Part shown: in pieces, positions 53,805 to 62,149 of the stretch | Layout of the letters: each line of letters opens with the position of its first letter | How positions within the stretch are numbered: position 1 is the stretch's first letter | Assembly (NCBI GenBank): GCA_016711505.1 | Contig: JADJSV010000017.1 | Coordinates: 434,001-498,000, forward strand | DNA length: 64,000 nucleotides | Source of the DNA: Bacteroidota bacterium | GTDB lineage: Bacteria > Bacteroidota > Bacteroidia > AKYH767-A > 2013-40CM-41-45 | Direction of reading: 5' to 3' | Program-made: the position numbers and the translations under genes | Notes under the pieces: model-generated | Databases searched by the model: none | What the model was told of the DNA's origin: nothing | Seen by the model: the letters and a program-made list of their open reading frames with translations, nothing else

Positions 53805-55058
53805 TTAATGAATTACAACAACCTTTGCATTGTAAGTTGCCAATAAACTATTTCCTACAAAATAAATTCCCGGTACAAGATCTTTTAAATCGACTGTAGT
53901 GTTTTCCTGAGAATCGTTTTGGATCTCTATATTTTTTACAGTTTTACCTGAAATGTCTTTTATACTTAATACTGAATTGTTCTTCAAACCTTTCAGAACA
54001 ATATGATCGTTTGCAGGATTAGGATAAATATTACCGGAAGAATAAATTTCTTCAACGCCAATATTCATATAAACATAAATCGCAGAACGGGATAAGCAAC
54101 CATTCGAATCATGAATGATGACCTGATAATTTCCATTAAGTGTAGGCATTATTGATGGACCTGTTTCACCAACCATTGGTTGTTGATTAAAGAACCATTG
54201 ATAATATTCTGCCGGACCTGCAGTAAGAATTCCTCCTGCTTCCGTGATCACCGGCTGATCCATAAATGTACTGATGATGCGGTTACTGGTAACAGTAGAT
54301 GGAAGTGCACATAAATATGAACTGACAAGGACACATTCTACAACATCCCCATTCTGCAAACCGGAAATCAATGCCGAGTCTCCATTTGAATAATAACTGT
54401 TATTTACATACCATGTATAAACCGGTGCAGAACCTTCTACTGTTCCGTGAGCGACAAATTGTGCAATGTTCCCTTTGCAAAAATCACTCTCTGTACTGAT
54501 CATAATTGCAGGGTAACCGGTTTCACAGATAGTATTGAATACTTCATTAGTTCTTATCGGTGGATTCTGATCAAAATAAATATGTGCTGAATTCAGTACG
54601 AGTGTTCCTGTAGGCAATCCCGGTTTTGTTCTTACTTTGAACTCTATATAACCATCACTGTTCTTTTCATTTTTCGATGTATCAGGAAGATTGATTTGTA
54701 AAAAATCCCAATGTAGAGTATTGAAACTTTCAATCCAGAAATTAAAACTATGACTTGAAGAAACAATTACTATTGATGATGCTTCAAATAATGTCGGATC
54801 TAAAATGTCAACTATATGAACATCAAAAGCTGTATCAGTACCAACATTCTGAAAATTGATTCGATAAGTCAGGCTGTCGTTATTCGAAACAAAATGTTCT
54901 GCACTCCACCCAACCGGGTCTACCTGAATAGTATTTTGAATTGAAACCGAAGAGCTGATATGGGGATCTGATACAATAACATCATCCAGATCCAACTGAC
55001 CTTTAACAGTTGTACTCAGAATAAATAACAAAGCAATACAAGCCGAGAGTGCTTTCAT
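53805..55058 (-). CDS. Secreted protein with conserved-repeat (DUF11-like) domain and T9SS sorting domain
   Basis: This 417-residue protein has a signal peptide (MKALSACIALLFILSTTVKGQ). A beta domain follows with PVGWSAEHFVSNNDSLTYRINFQNVGTDTAFDVHIVDILDP and LNSAHIYFDQNPPIRTNEVFN, the block found near the end of many Bacteroidetes surface proteins. Two Ig/PKD-like segments (VCETGYPAIM... CKGNIAQFVAHGTVEGSAPVYTWYVN) come next, then a T9SS type A sorting domain (NIYPNPANDHIVLKG, LVPGIYFVG). It looks short; larger homologues carry propellers in front of this block, so it may be a truncated relative. Confidence 0.85.
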   Translation of the reverse strand: MKALSACIALLFILSTTVKGQLDLDDVIVSDPHISSSVSIQNTIQVDPVGWSAEHFVSNNDSLTYRINFQNVGTDTAFDVHIVDILDPTLFEASSIVIVSSSHSFNFWIESFNTLHWDFLQINLPDTSKNEKNSDGYIEFKVRTKPGLPTGTLVLNSAHIYFDQNPPIRTNEVFNTICETGYPAIMISTESDFCKGNIAQFVAHGTVEGSAPVYTWYVNNSYYSNGDSALISGLQNGDVVECVLVSSYLCALPSTVTSNRIISTFMDQPVITEAGGILTAGPAEYYQWFFNQQPMVGETGPSIMPTLNGNYQVIIHDSNGCLSRSAIYVYMNIGVEEIYSSGNIYPNPANDHIVLKGLKNNSVLSIKDISGKTVKNIEIQNDSQENTTVDLKDLVPGIYFVGNSLLATYNAKVVVIH

Positions 55059-55500
55059 GTTTCCGTGGTGAGGCTGATAAAGATAAAATTACATTTTAAT
55101 TACGCCAAAATTAAGGTTCAAATATTATGTCAAACCGTCATTTTGTTTGGCAAGGGGAAAAAATGGTGTCAAAACCTACTAAATACCTCAAATTTCAATC
55201 AAAAATCAAACTCCTTTTCAATTTTTCCCGCAATAAGTGAGTTTCAATCTATTCAAAATACCCCCACATAGAACGCAAAACCTACTTATTTAAATTCATT
55301 ATTATGTCTTTCAACCCGATTCAGACCCGGCTTTTTCTCATTCAGCGATTTTAATTAGAAGTCGAATTAAAACTAATTTACTATTACATTGTTATTTCAC
55401 ATAACAAACAAGCGCATACAAATCTTTATTATCCGGTTTTATTGAAGGCACCACGGGCGACTGTGGTGTCTTTTTTTGAAAACATTATTTAGATATACAT
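55059..55500. other. Gene-free interval with an orphan terminator
   Basis: No protein-like ORF is visible; the plus-strand ORF 55065-55271 has no family features and is rejected. The interval holds the promoter of the minus-strand T9SS gene near 55059 and a plus-oriented terminator-like hairpin at 55447-55477. Confidence 0.45.
55447..55477 (+). terminator. Terminator-like hairpin with T7
   Basis: GGCACCAC (55447-55454) pairs with GTGGTGTC (55463-55470), with one G-T pair, an 8-nt loop GGGCGACT, and T7 at 55471-55477. The U-tract is on the plus strand, while both flanking genes are on the minus strand. Confidence 0.6.
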
Positions 55501-56640
55501 TTAATTAGAACCGGCTTCAACTATCGGCAAATAAATATCAAAAGTTGCTCCTTCATTTAATTCACTTGTTGCAGTAATTATTCCATCATGATTCTGAACA
55601 ATTTTTTTAACAATTGCCAGGCCAATTCCTGTTCCTGCATATACTTCTTTGCCATGAAGTTTTTGAAAAACCTCAAAAATCCTTTCACTAAAATATGGCT
55701 CAAAGCCAATTCCATTATCCTTGACAACAATATGGCAGTAATTCATTTCAGATGAAAATTTTTCGCCTTTCAGCTCGCTACCTCGCAGAACAGAACTGTA
55801 AATTAAAATGCGGGCCGGGACATTAGGAAGTGAAAATTTCAGTGCATTGCTTACAAGATTGTAAAGTAATTGCCGAAATTGAAATGCGATTATACTTACC
55901 GGACATAAATCTTTGACTTCAATGATAGCATGTTTTGATTCTATTGTATCCTTCAATTCAAATATGATATCGTCTATTATTGTATGAAGATCCGTCAATT
56001 CAAAATTGCGTTCAGTTGCATTTATTCTGGAGAATGCAAGCAAGTCTTCAATGAGTAACTGCATTCTGTTTGCAGCTAATTGGATTCTGTTAAAATTATG
56101 CTTTCCACTTTCTGATAATACTGAATACTCTTCTTCAATAATTATTGAAGTCAGCGTCTGGATCTTTCTTAGAGGCTCCTGGAGGTCATGGCTGGAAATA
56201 TATGTGAAAGCCTCAAGTTCTTTATTCGCAACAATCAATTCAGCAGCCCGTTTCTCTTTCTCTTCATTTTGAAATGCCAATTCTTTATTTGCAATTCCAA
56301 GTTCAGATGCCCGTTTTTCTTTTTCCTTATTCTGGTAAGCAAGTTCTTTATTTGCAATACTTAATTCCGCTGCGCGTTTCTCTTTCTCATTATTCTGATA
56401 TGCTAACTCAGTATTTGCAATACTTAATTCCGCGGCTCGCTTCTCTTTTTCTTCATTTTGAAATGCCAATTCGATGTTAGCTATTATTAACTCAGCCGCT
56501 CTCTTTTCTTTTTCTTCATTCTGAAATGCAAGTTCTTTATTCGCAATACCCAATTCAGCTGCACGTTTTTCTTTCTCTTTGTTCTGGAAAGCCAATTCCT
56601 TATTTGCAACACTTAGTTCTTTCGATTTTCTTGAATCCAT
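55501..56640 (-). CDS. Histidine kinase with seven-fold 21-residue coiled-coil repeats
   Basis: This 379-residue protein has no sensor or membrane domain. Residues 11-140 are six full and one partial copies of a 21-residue unit, ANKELAFQNEEKEKRAAELI with small changes, exactly three heptads long. They form a continuous coiled coil joined to HisKA with H151 (TYISSHDLQEPLRKIQTL), followed by ATPase motifs (LLYNLVSNALKFS, DNGIGFEPYF, GTGIGLAIVKKI). Signal input may come through the adjacent receivers. The receivers at 56663 and 57157 are immediately upstream on the same strand. Confidence 0.9.
   Translation of the reverse strand: MDSRKSKELSVANKELAFQNKEKEKRAAELGIANKELAFQNEEKEKRAAELIIANIELAFQNEEKEKRAAELSIANTELAYQNNEKEKRAAELSIANKELAYQNKEKEKRASELGIANKELAFQNEEKEKRAAELIVANKELEAFTYISSHDLQEPLRKIQTLTSIIIEEEYSVLSESGKHNFNRIQLAANRMQLLIEDLLAFSRINATERNFELTDLHTIIDDIIFELKDTIESKHAIIEVKDLCPVSIIAFQFRQLLYNLVSNALKFSLPNVPARILIYSSVLRGSELKGEKFSSEMNYCHIVVKDNGIGFEPYFSERIFEVFQKLHGKEVYAGTGIGLAIVKKIVQNHDGIITATSELNEGATFDIYLPIVEAGSN
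56221..56610 (-). repeat. 63-bp in-frame tandem repeat inside the kinase gene
   Basis: Six full 63-bp units and a partial one encode the 21-residue coiled-coil repeat. The DNA copies are similar but differ at many third positions, so the array is not fresh. Unit gain or loss would keep frame and heptad phase. Confidence 0.85.
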
Positions 56641-56662
56641 TTGTACTTACATGTTAAACAGG

Positions 56663-57160
56663 TTAGCTGCTCTGACTATTCAGAACAAAATGCAATTTAT
56701 CAGGCTGGGCAATGGTCCTTGCAACTTCGGTTCCTGATGATAGTTTAGCGTTTTCCATGTCTCTCCTGATAAAAGTAAGTGCCTGCAAAATAGCATTCAT
56801 AAGCTGAGGGAACATTGCAGGTTTTCTCATGAAATACTGAGCTCCACTTTCATAAAGCATATCAACTCTTTCCTGATCAAATGATGTTGAGAAAACAATT
56901 ACAGGTAAATTCTTCAGCAAAGGGTTTTTCTTAATTTCATTCAGGCATTCAAATCCGTTCTTTCTATGCATGTTAAGATCAAGAAATAAAACATCGGGTA
57001 GCTCCGAAGTCAACTTCTGCAAATAAAACATCAGCTTCTCTCCATCATTAACAACATTGAAAATTGTATTCAAAGACAGCTTTTCCAGTGCTTCCTTGAA
57101 AAATGAACAATCGTCTATATCATCATCTGCCAAAAGTATATTGAAAAGTTTCGTTTTCAT
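56663..57160 (-). CDS. Single-domain response regulator
   Basis: This 165-residue receiver has D12-D13-D14 (LLADDDIDDCSFF), acceptor D61 (VLFLDLNMHRKNG, where the usual Pro after DLNM is His), switch VIVFSTSFDQ and Lys in YFMRKPAMFP. A ~35-residue C-terminal tail follows. Its start overlaps the stop of the receiver at 57157 by 4 bp; the two are ~45% alike and likely arose by duplication. Confidence 0.9.
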   Translation of the reverse strand: MKTKLFNILLADDDIDDCSFFKEALEKLSLNTIFNVVNDGEKLMFYLQKLTSELPDVLFLDLNMHRKNGFECLNEIKKNPLLKNLPVIVFSTSFDQERVDMLYESGAQYFMRKPAMFPQLMNAILQALTFIRRDMENAKLSSGTEVARTIAQPDKLHFVLNSQSS

Positions 57161-57600
57161 GCGTTGAGAATATACTTTACGCTACTTGTAGTGAATATTT
57201 TCTCTGATGCTATAGGCAGGGCATTATTTATTATTTCTTTCAATTGACCAAAATCACCGGGCTTACGTATGTAAACGTGAACTCCTGCTTTAAACACTTT
57301 TTTTATTATTGCCTCATCCTTTGATGTTGAAAATATAACAACAGGTAAATCTTTAAATCTATCGTCCCTCTTTATTTCAGCTAAACATTCAAGGCCTGTT
57401 TTTCGCGGCATATTCAAATCGAGAAATAATACATCGGGAATTTTAATCTCTTTATTATTTAATTCGGACATTAATTGTTCGCCGTCATTTACAATTTTTA
57501 ATTCTGTTGAAATAGATAATGCAGATAATGCTTTCCTGAAAAAAGAACAATCATCATTGTCATCATCTGCCAGCAATATCCTTAGAGGCTCCACTTTCAT
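57157..57600 (-). CDS. Single-domain response regulator
   Basis: This 147-residue receiver has D12-D13-D14 (LLADDDNDDCSFF), acceptor D61 (VLFLDLNMPRKTG), switch VIFSTSKDE and Lys in VYIRKPGDF. It is the first gene of the three-gene run receiver, receiver, coiled-coil kinase. Confidence 0.9.
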   Translation of the reverse strand: MKVEPLRILLADDDNDDCSFFRKALSALSISTELKIVNDGEQLMSELNNKEIKIPDVLFLDLNMPRKTGLECLAEIKRDDRFKDLPVVIFSTSKDEAIIKKVFKAGVHVYIRKPGDFGQLKEIINNALPIASEKIFTTSSVKYILNA

Positions 57601-57767
57601 ATTCTACAGTGTTGAATTTGCATATAATAACCAAAGCTACTCCTAATTATGACCTGCAATTCATATGCATTAAATAAAATCCGAAAACAGAGTATATATT
57701 TCCCCAAATAAATAGTGTGCCATACTGATTGGTTTAGATTATTTTCCCTGATTATCAATACTTCTTA

Positions 57768-57982
57768 TTATTATAACCCGTTGTTCGAAATTCAAAACGC
57801 CCGCCCTTCGACTTCGCTCAGGGACCGTGGCTTTTGGGCAGATATGTGTGAATTTTTTGCGAAGAAAATTCCCTTAAAATTAAAGTTAAATTTTCTTCGC
57901 AAAAAATTCACACATTACCTCTTATAACACGGTCCCCGAGCGAAGTCGAGGGGCAATAATTTCAAACAACGGGTTATTATAA
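57768..57982. repeat. ~215-bp near-perfect palindromic element
   Basis: The left half (ATTATAACCCGTTGTTCGAA, ... CCTTCGACTTCGCTCAGGGA, CCGTG, ... TGTGTGAATTTTTTGCGAAG) is repeated inverted in the right half (CTTCGCAAAAAATTCACACA, ... CACGGTCCCCGAGCGAAGTC, ... ATTTCAAACAACGGGTTAT). The halves meet near 57873. It fills most of the space between the receivers and the VWA gene. It has no transposase and no clear direct repeats at the ends, so it resembles a miniature or REP-type palindrome. The ORF across it (57715-57927) is not a gene. Confidence 0.8.
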
Positions 57983-58034
57983 TGATGGAATGCTTATGTG
58001 CAGAACGAAAACAACACATAGCATTCCATCTTTT
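57983..58034. terminator. Hairpin after the VWA-protein gene
   Basis: GATGGAATGC-TTATGTG pairs with CACATAGCATTCCATC and is followed on the plus strand by T8. The stem lies 5-50 nt past the stop of the minus-strand VWA gene. The minus-strand tail is only AT-rich, so termination there would be weak. Confidence 0.5.
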
Positions 58035-58036
58035 TT

Positions 58037-60034
58037 TTACTTTACCGAAACATTATCACTCGCTTTCCAAACAATCTCCGCTGTTTCAACCAATTTTATA
58101 AATTCAGCACGATAGCCGTCTGTATCAATTCCTTTTGATTCTCTTGCTGCTGTTAAAATATTTTTAAAATTTGCTTTGCCTTTAAATTTCGAATCCCGTA
58201 AAATCATTCCAAACTCTGCAACTGATGATGCAAAACGGAAATCTTCACTGCTCTTTTGTTCAGTTTCGTCTTGTGCCAATAGAGGATGCACGATCAATTT
58301 GCTTTCACTGCCTTTTGGGTCTTTGTAACGAAACTTAATTGTCATCATTTCATTTAACGCAATTTGATCCTGTGATACTGTCTTCTGATATTTTAAAGTA
58401 TCAATATTGTCAATCGACTCTTTACTTTTAGCAGGAATGATCTCATACAATGCAGTTACGGTTTTTCCTGAACCTAATTCACCCGCGTCTTTTTTATCGT
58501 CGTTAAAATCTTCGTCAGCCAGAAGTCTGTTTTCATATCCTACAAGTCTGTAAGCTTTCACATGAACAGGATTGAATTCAATCTGCAGCTTTACATCCTT
58601 TGCAATTGTGTTCAACGTTGCACCCATCTCTTTCACAAAAACTTTTTGTGCTTCCAGAATATTGTCAACATATGCAAAATTTCCATTGCCTTTATCTGCC
58701 AGACCTTCCATTTTAGAGTCTTTATAATTCCCCGTTCCGAAACCGAGAACAGTAAGAAATATGCCCATGTCTCTTTTCTTTTCAATCAGTGAAACAAGTT
58801 CTGCATCACTTGATACACCGACATTAAAATCTCCATCAGTCGCAAGTATGACGCGGTTATTTCCATCCTTCATGAAATTTTCTTTTGCGACATCATAAGC
58901 TAATTGAATTCCTTCACCGCCGGCTGTTGAACCTCCGGCTTGAAGAACATCTATCTTCTGCATAATCAATTCCTTTTCTTTTCCTGAAGTTGGCGAGAGA
59001 ACTAAACCGGAACTTCCGGCATAAACTACAATAGAAACTTTGTCTTCAGGTCGAAGTTGCTGTACTAATAATCTGAATGAACGTTTTATCAATGGTAGTT
59101 TATTTTCATCCATCATAGATCCCGATACATCGATCAGAAAAACCAGATTATTTGGCGGAAGTTTTTCTGCTTCAATTGATCTGCCTTTCAATCCGATCTT
59201 TACAAGTTTGTGTTCAGGATTCCATGAACAATTTCCGATCTCTGTTGTAATGCTTATTGGTTCCTGATCTTTTGGCTGAGCATACTCATAGTTAAAATAG
59301 TTTATCATCTCTTCTATACGGACTGCATCTTTTGGTGGTAACATTCCTGCAGTAAGTATTCTTCTGATATTGCTATATGATGCTGCATCTACATCAATAG
59401 AAAACGTAGACAGGGGTCGTCGTTTAACATTGTTGAATTGGTTTTCCGTGATCAATGAATACTCTTCATTGTCCGAAACTTTTCTTTCCGGTATTTGTGT
59501 AACAGACCCTCTCACTTTAATACCATCAACATAGTATGCATTAGCATCACTTCTACTACCACGGATATTCATTGGCTCTGATTCGTTCACCTGATAAACT
59601 CCTGCTGCCTGGGAACTTATTGAATTAACATCTCGGGTTGGCGCCTGAATAATTTGTTCTTTCTCAATAAGTGGTACTTTATATTCCCGAATCACAATTT
59701 GATTTAGTTGTGTGCCAATAGTCATAACAATGTCAACTACCGCAACCGAATCAACAGCTATCAGAATGTTTTTCATCATTATGGGTTGAAAACCAACACA
59801 GGTTGCCTTTACATTATACAATCCACCTTGATCCGGTTTAATTGAAAAGTTTCCGTCAATATCTGTCGTAGTTCCAAACAAATTTGCAGTATCGCGATAA
59901 ACAACAATGCTGGCAAATGGTATTCCTTCATCCGGATTTGAAGTATGAACCCGGCCTCTAATTTCGTAAGTCTGCGCTGTAGATACGGTGCAGACGATCA
60001 TTATATAAATGATCATTTGTACTAAAGCTTTCAT
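58037..60034 (-). CDS. VWA-domain protein (YfbK-like) with N-terminal carboxypeptidase-regulatory and plug-like segments
   Basis: This 665-residue exported protein has a signal peptide (MKALVQMIIYIMIVCTVSTA), a CarboxypepD_reg-like beta domain (EIRGRVHTSNPDEGIPFASIVVY, TTTDIDGNFSIKPDQGG) and a short TonB-plug-like stretch (ESEPMNIRGSRSDANAYYVDGI). It then has the YfbK N-terminal segment (STFSIDVDAASYSNIRRIL), a VWA domain with MIDAS motif DVSGSM (FLIDVSGSMMDENK) and a C-terminal DUF3520 region. VWA domains bind metal and protein ligands. The target is unknown. Confidence 0.9.
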   Translation of the reverse strand: MKALVQMIIYIMIVCTVSTAQTYEIRGRVHTSNPDEGIPFASIVVYRDTANLFGTTTDIDGNFSIKPDQGGLYNVKATCVGFQPIMMKNILIAVDSVAVVDIVMTIGTQLNQIVIREYKVPLIEKEQIIQAPTRDVNSISSQAAGVYQVNESEPMNIRGSRSDANAYYVDGIKVRGSVTQIPERKVSDNEEYSLITENQFNNVKRRPLSTFSIDVDAASYSNIRRILTAGMLPPKDAVRIEEMINYFNYEYAQPKDQEPISITTEIGNCSWNPEHKLVKIGLKGRSIEAEKLPPNNLVFLIDVSGSMMDENKLPLIKRSFRLLVQQLRPEDKVSIVVYAGSSGLVLSPTSGKEKELIMQKIDVLQAGGSTAGGEGIQLAYDVAKENFMKDGNNRVILATDGDFNVGVSSDAELVSLIEKKRDMGIFLTVLGFGTGNYKDSKMEGLADKGNGNFAYVDNILEAQKVFVKEMGATLNTIAKDVKLQIEFNPVHVKAYRLVGYENRLLADEDFNDDKKDAGELGSGKTVTALYEIIPAKSKESIDNIDTLKYQKTVSQDQIALNEMMTIKFRYKDPKGSESKLIVHPLLAQDETEQKSSEDFRFASSVAEFGMILRDSKFKGKANFKNILTAARESKGIDTDGYRAEFIKLVETAEIVWKASDNVSVK

Positions 60035-60577
60035 AAGATTTAATTTTTGAGAGTGATTTTAATCATGAGTCGCCCCCGCGACTTATTGCATAAATAATTT
60101 CGATCTTTTCATAGGCATTGGATTAAATTTTAAAATCTATCAATTTGAAAAAGGAAATTACTTAAGGAAAAATTGATATATGTCATGCGAAAGTTAGGAA
60201 TGCCTTTTAGATGAAGTCTGATTTCAATTTTTCGTTTATCAGCTAACAACCAAACGTTCAATTTAGCCTTGGAAAATATGAGAGGAATAATTTAGCATAA
60301 TTTTTTCTCCCGCAGATCCCGCAGATGAAGGCGCAGATAAATACGCAGATGTGTACCGTCAAATTAAAAATGTCGCTTTTCTAGTATTAACGCTGAATGA
60401 AAGCAACACAAATCAGCGATTTTATCTGCGCCTCATCTGCGGAATCTGCGGGAAAAAACACAGTACTTTTTTCCGTCAAAGATCTCTGCGGAAGTCTGCA
60501 GGAAATAAACTAAATCAATGCAACTTTTAAATTCAATATTTCGTTACTTTGAATTGCATACAGACTAAATTGCACCA
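60035..60577. repeat. Gene-free interval holding a CGCAGA palindrome
   Basis: The left arm TTTTTTCTCCCGCAGATCCC through GCAGATGAAGGCGCAGATAA (60301-60340) is complementary to TTATCTGCGCCTCATCTGCG through GAATCTGCGGGAAAAAA (60420-60457), with an ~80-nt loop. A further half-arm CTCTGCGGAAGTCTGCAGGA follows at 60484-60503. It is the same word family as the array at 3901-4536. The rest is AT-rich and presumably contains divergent promoters for 60034 and 60578. Confidence 0.75.
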
Positions 60578-61633
60578 ATGAAAAGGTTCGCCATCTACTA
60601 TTGCTTTACTTCTTTTATATTAATCACAGCTTGTGGACCTTCGCGAATAGTCAGTCTTAATGTTACACGCCCGGCAGAAATTTCATTGCCTGCTGATGTC
60701 CAAACTATTTTACTTGTAGACAGAACGAAATTCAAAAATCAGACGATGAACGTCATTGAAGGAATTCTCACAGGAGAACTTCCGGGTGATGACAGATTTG
60801 CTGTTCAGGAAGCGATGAATGCTTTGAAAGAAACATTATACAATTCACCCCGCTTCAATGTAAAAGTTTCCCCTGAACGATTAGAAGGAAATAGCTTGTC
60901 GGCTGTATTTCCTGATCCTCTTACTTGGGAACAGGTAAATTTATTGTGCTCCAAAGAAAACGCCGAGATACTTGTGGCGCTGGAAGTTTTTGACAGCGAC
61001 TTCACTGTTTGGCCGGGATCCAGAATAAAAAAGAAAACTGTTGGTGAAGGAACCAACAAACAAGAAATTGAATACACAGAATTTTATGCTCAAGGTGCAG
61101 GAAGTGTGGATTTCGGAATCAGGACTTACTATCTGAATGAGAAAAAAATTGTAGACCAGCAAATGGTCAGCGAATCTCATACGTGGGAAGGTACGGGAAG
61201 TACACCGATTGAAGCAATGGGGTTGCTCATTTCAAAGAATGAAGCGATCAGATATCTTGCTAACAATATTGGCGAAAGTTATGCTTATAAAATTTCACCA
61301 ATGCCAATTCGAATTTCAAGATCGTTTTACGGAAAATCAAAACGTGTGGATGAAGTTGCCTCAGGTTCACGACTTGCAGATGTAAACAAATGGCAGGAAG
61401 CAATCGACATGTGGAAAACCGGACTTTCAAAAGCAACTAAGGAAAAAGACAAAGGACAAATTGCCTACAATATCGCTATCGGCTACGAAGTCCTGGGTGA
61501 ATATGGAACTGCTTTGAAATGGGCACAGGATTCATATACACTTTACGGAAATAAAGAAGGCCGGAATTATGCACGACAAATTCAGCAGCGAATCAATGAA
61601 GAAAATGTTTTGAAGGAGCAGATGAATAAGTAA
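60578..61633 (+). CDS. DUF6340-type lipoprotein with TPR-like C-terminus
   Basis: This 351-residue lipoprotein has a lipobox (SFILITAC, Cys19) and a conserved N-terminal domain with VNVTRPAEISLPADVQTILLVDRT-like sequence, LPGDDRFAVQEAMNALKETLYNSPRF, and EILVALEVFDSDF. The C-terminal ~80 residues are TPR-like helices (NKWQEAIDMWKTGL, IAYNIAIGYEVLGEYGTALKWAQDSY). This fits the Bacteroidetes DUF6340 family; function unknown. It is probably in the outer membrane periplasmic leaflet. Confidence 0.82.
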   Translation: MKRFAIYYCFTSFILITACGPSRIVSLNVTRPAEISLPADVQTILLVDRTKFKNQTMNVIEGILTGELPGDDRFAVQEAMNALKETLYNSPRFNVKVSPERLEGNSLSAVFPDPLTWEQVNLLCSKENAEILVALEVFDSDFTVWPGSRIKKKTVGEGTNKQEIEYTEFYAQGAGSVDFGIRTYYLNEKKIVDQQMVSESHTWEGTGSTPIEAMGLLISKNEAIRYLANNIGESYAYKISPMPIRISRSFYGKSKRVDEVASGSRLADVNKWQEAIDMWKTGLSKATKEKDKGQIAYNIAIGYEVLGEYGTALKWAQDSYTLYGNKEGRNYARQIQQRINEENVLKEQMNK

Positions 61634-61682
61634 ATGCTCACCTTTCGTACTAACATTATTTTAGTAGTTAAATTATTCGTCT

Positions 61683-62132
61683 TTAATCGCTTTTATTATC
61701 TAAAGAATAAATATCAAACTCAACCGGTATTTTAAATTTAGCCAAATCACATAATAGTTCAGGCAGAAGTTGGAAGTAGATATGAAAATCATAAATTGTT
61801 CCGTAAACAACAAGAAACATAGCATTCTCAGGATCAGCAAATATTGATTTAAATTTTGTTTCATTGCCATTCAGAAAATCTACCATTTCAATTAGTGGTT
61901 GACTAAGATAAACACCGTCTTCGTTTTTTGCCCTTAACTTTATATCATAAATCCAGTTGTTTTCAGTGCATTTTCTATATTTATTAGTTTCACCTGTCCC
62001 ATAGTTTATCCACGGCTTTCCCTTTTCTCTAATTTGAATATAATCTATTCCGGTTTCCTCAGTAATATATTTAGGATCCCGATCACCGGTATTTATGTAA
62101 AGCTTTACTCCAAGAGTATTTTTATCTTTCAT
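61683..62132 (-). CDS. DUF4279-like small protein
   Basis: This 149-residue cytoplasmic protein has the order GVKLYINTGDRDPKYITEETGI, W-IYDIKLRAKNEDGVYLSQPLIEMVDFLN and a beta-rich end (AMFLVVYGTIYDFHIYFQLLPELLCDLAKFKIPVEFDIYSLD). This resembles DUF4279 proteins, which often stand alone or act as immunity-type proteins. No toxin is visible nearby. Function unknown. Confidence 0.6.
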   Translation of the reverse strand: MKDKNTLGVKLYINTGDRDPKYITEETGIDYIQIREKGKPWINYGTGETNKYRKCTENNWIYDIKLRAKNEDGVYLSQPLIEMVDFLNGNETKFKSIFADPENAMFLVVYGTIYDFHIYFQLLPELLCDLAKFKIPVEFDIYSLDNKSD

Positions 62133-62149
62133 TAATTATATTAATTATA

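Noticed and set aside
55065..55271. Plus-strand 68-residue ORF upstream of the orphan terminator
   Set aside because: Composition is not protein-like and there is no recognisable motif.
57715..57927. Plus-strand 70-residue ORF
   Set aside because: Lies inside the 215-bp palindrome; no protein features.
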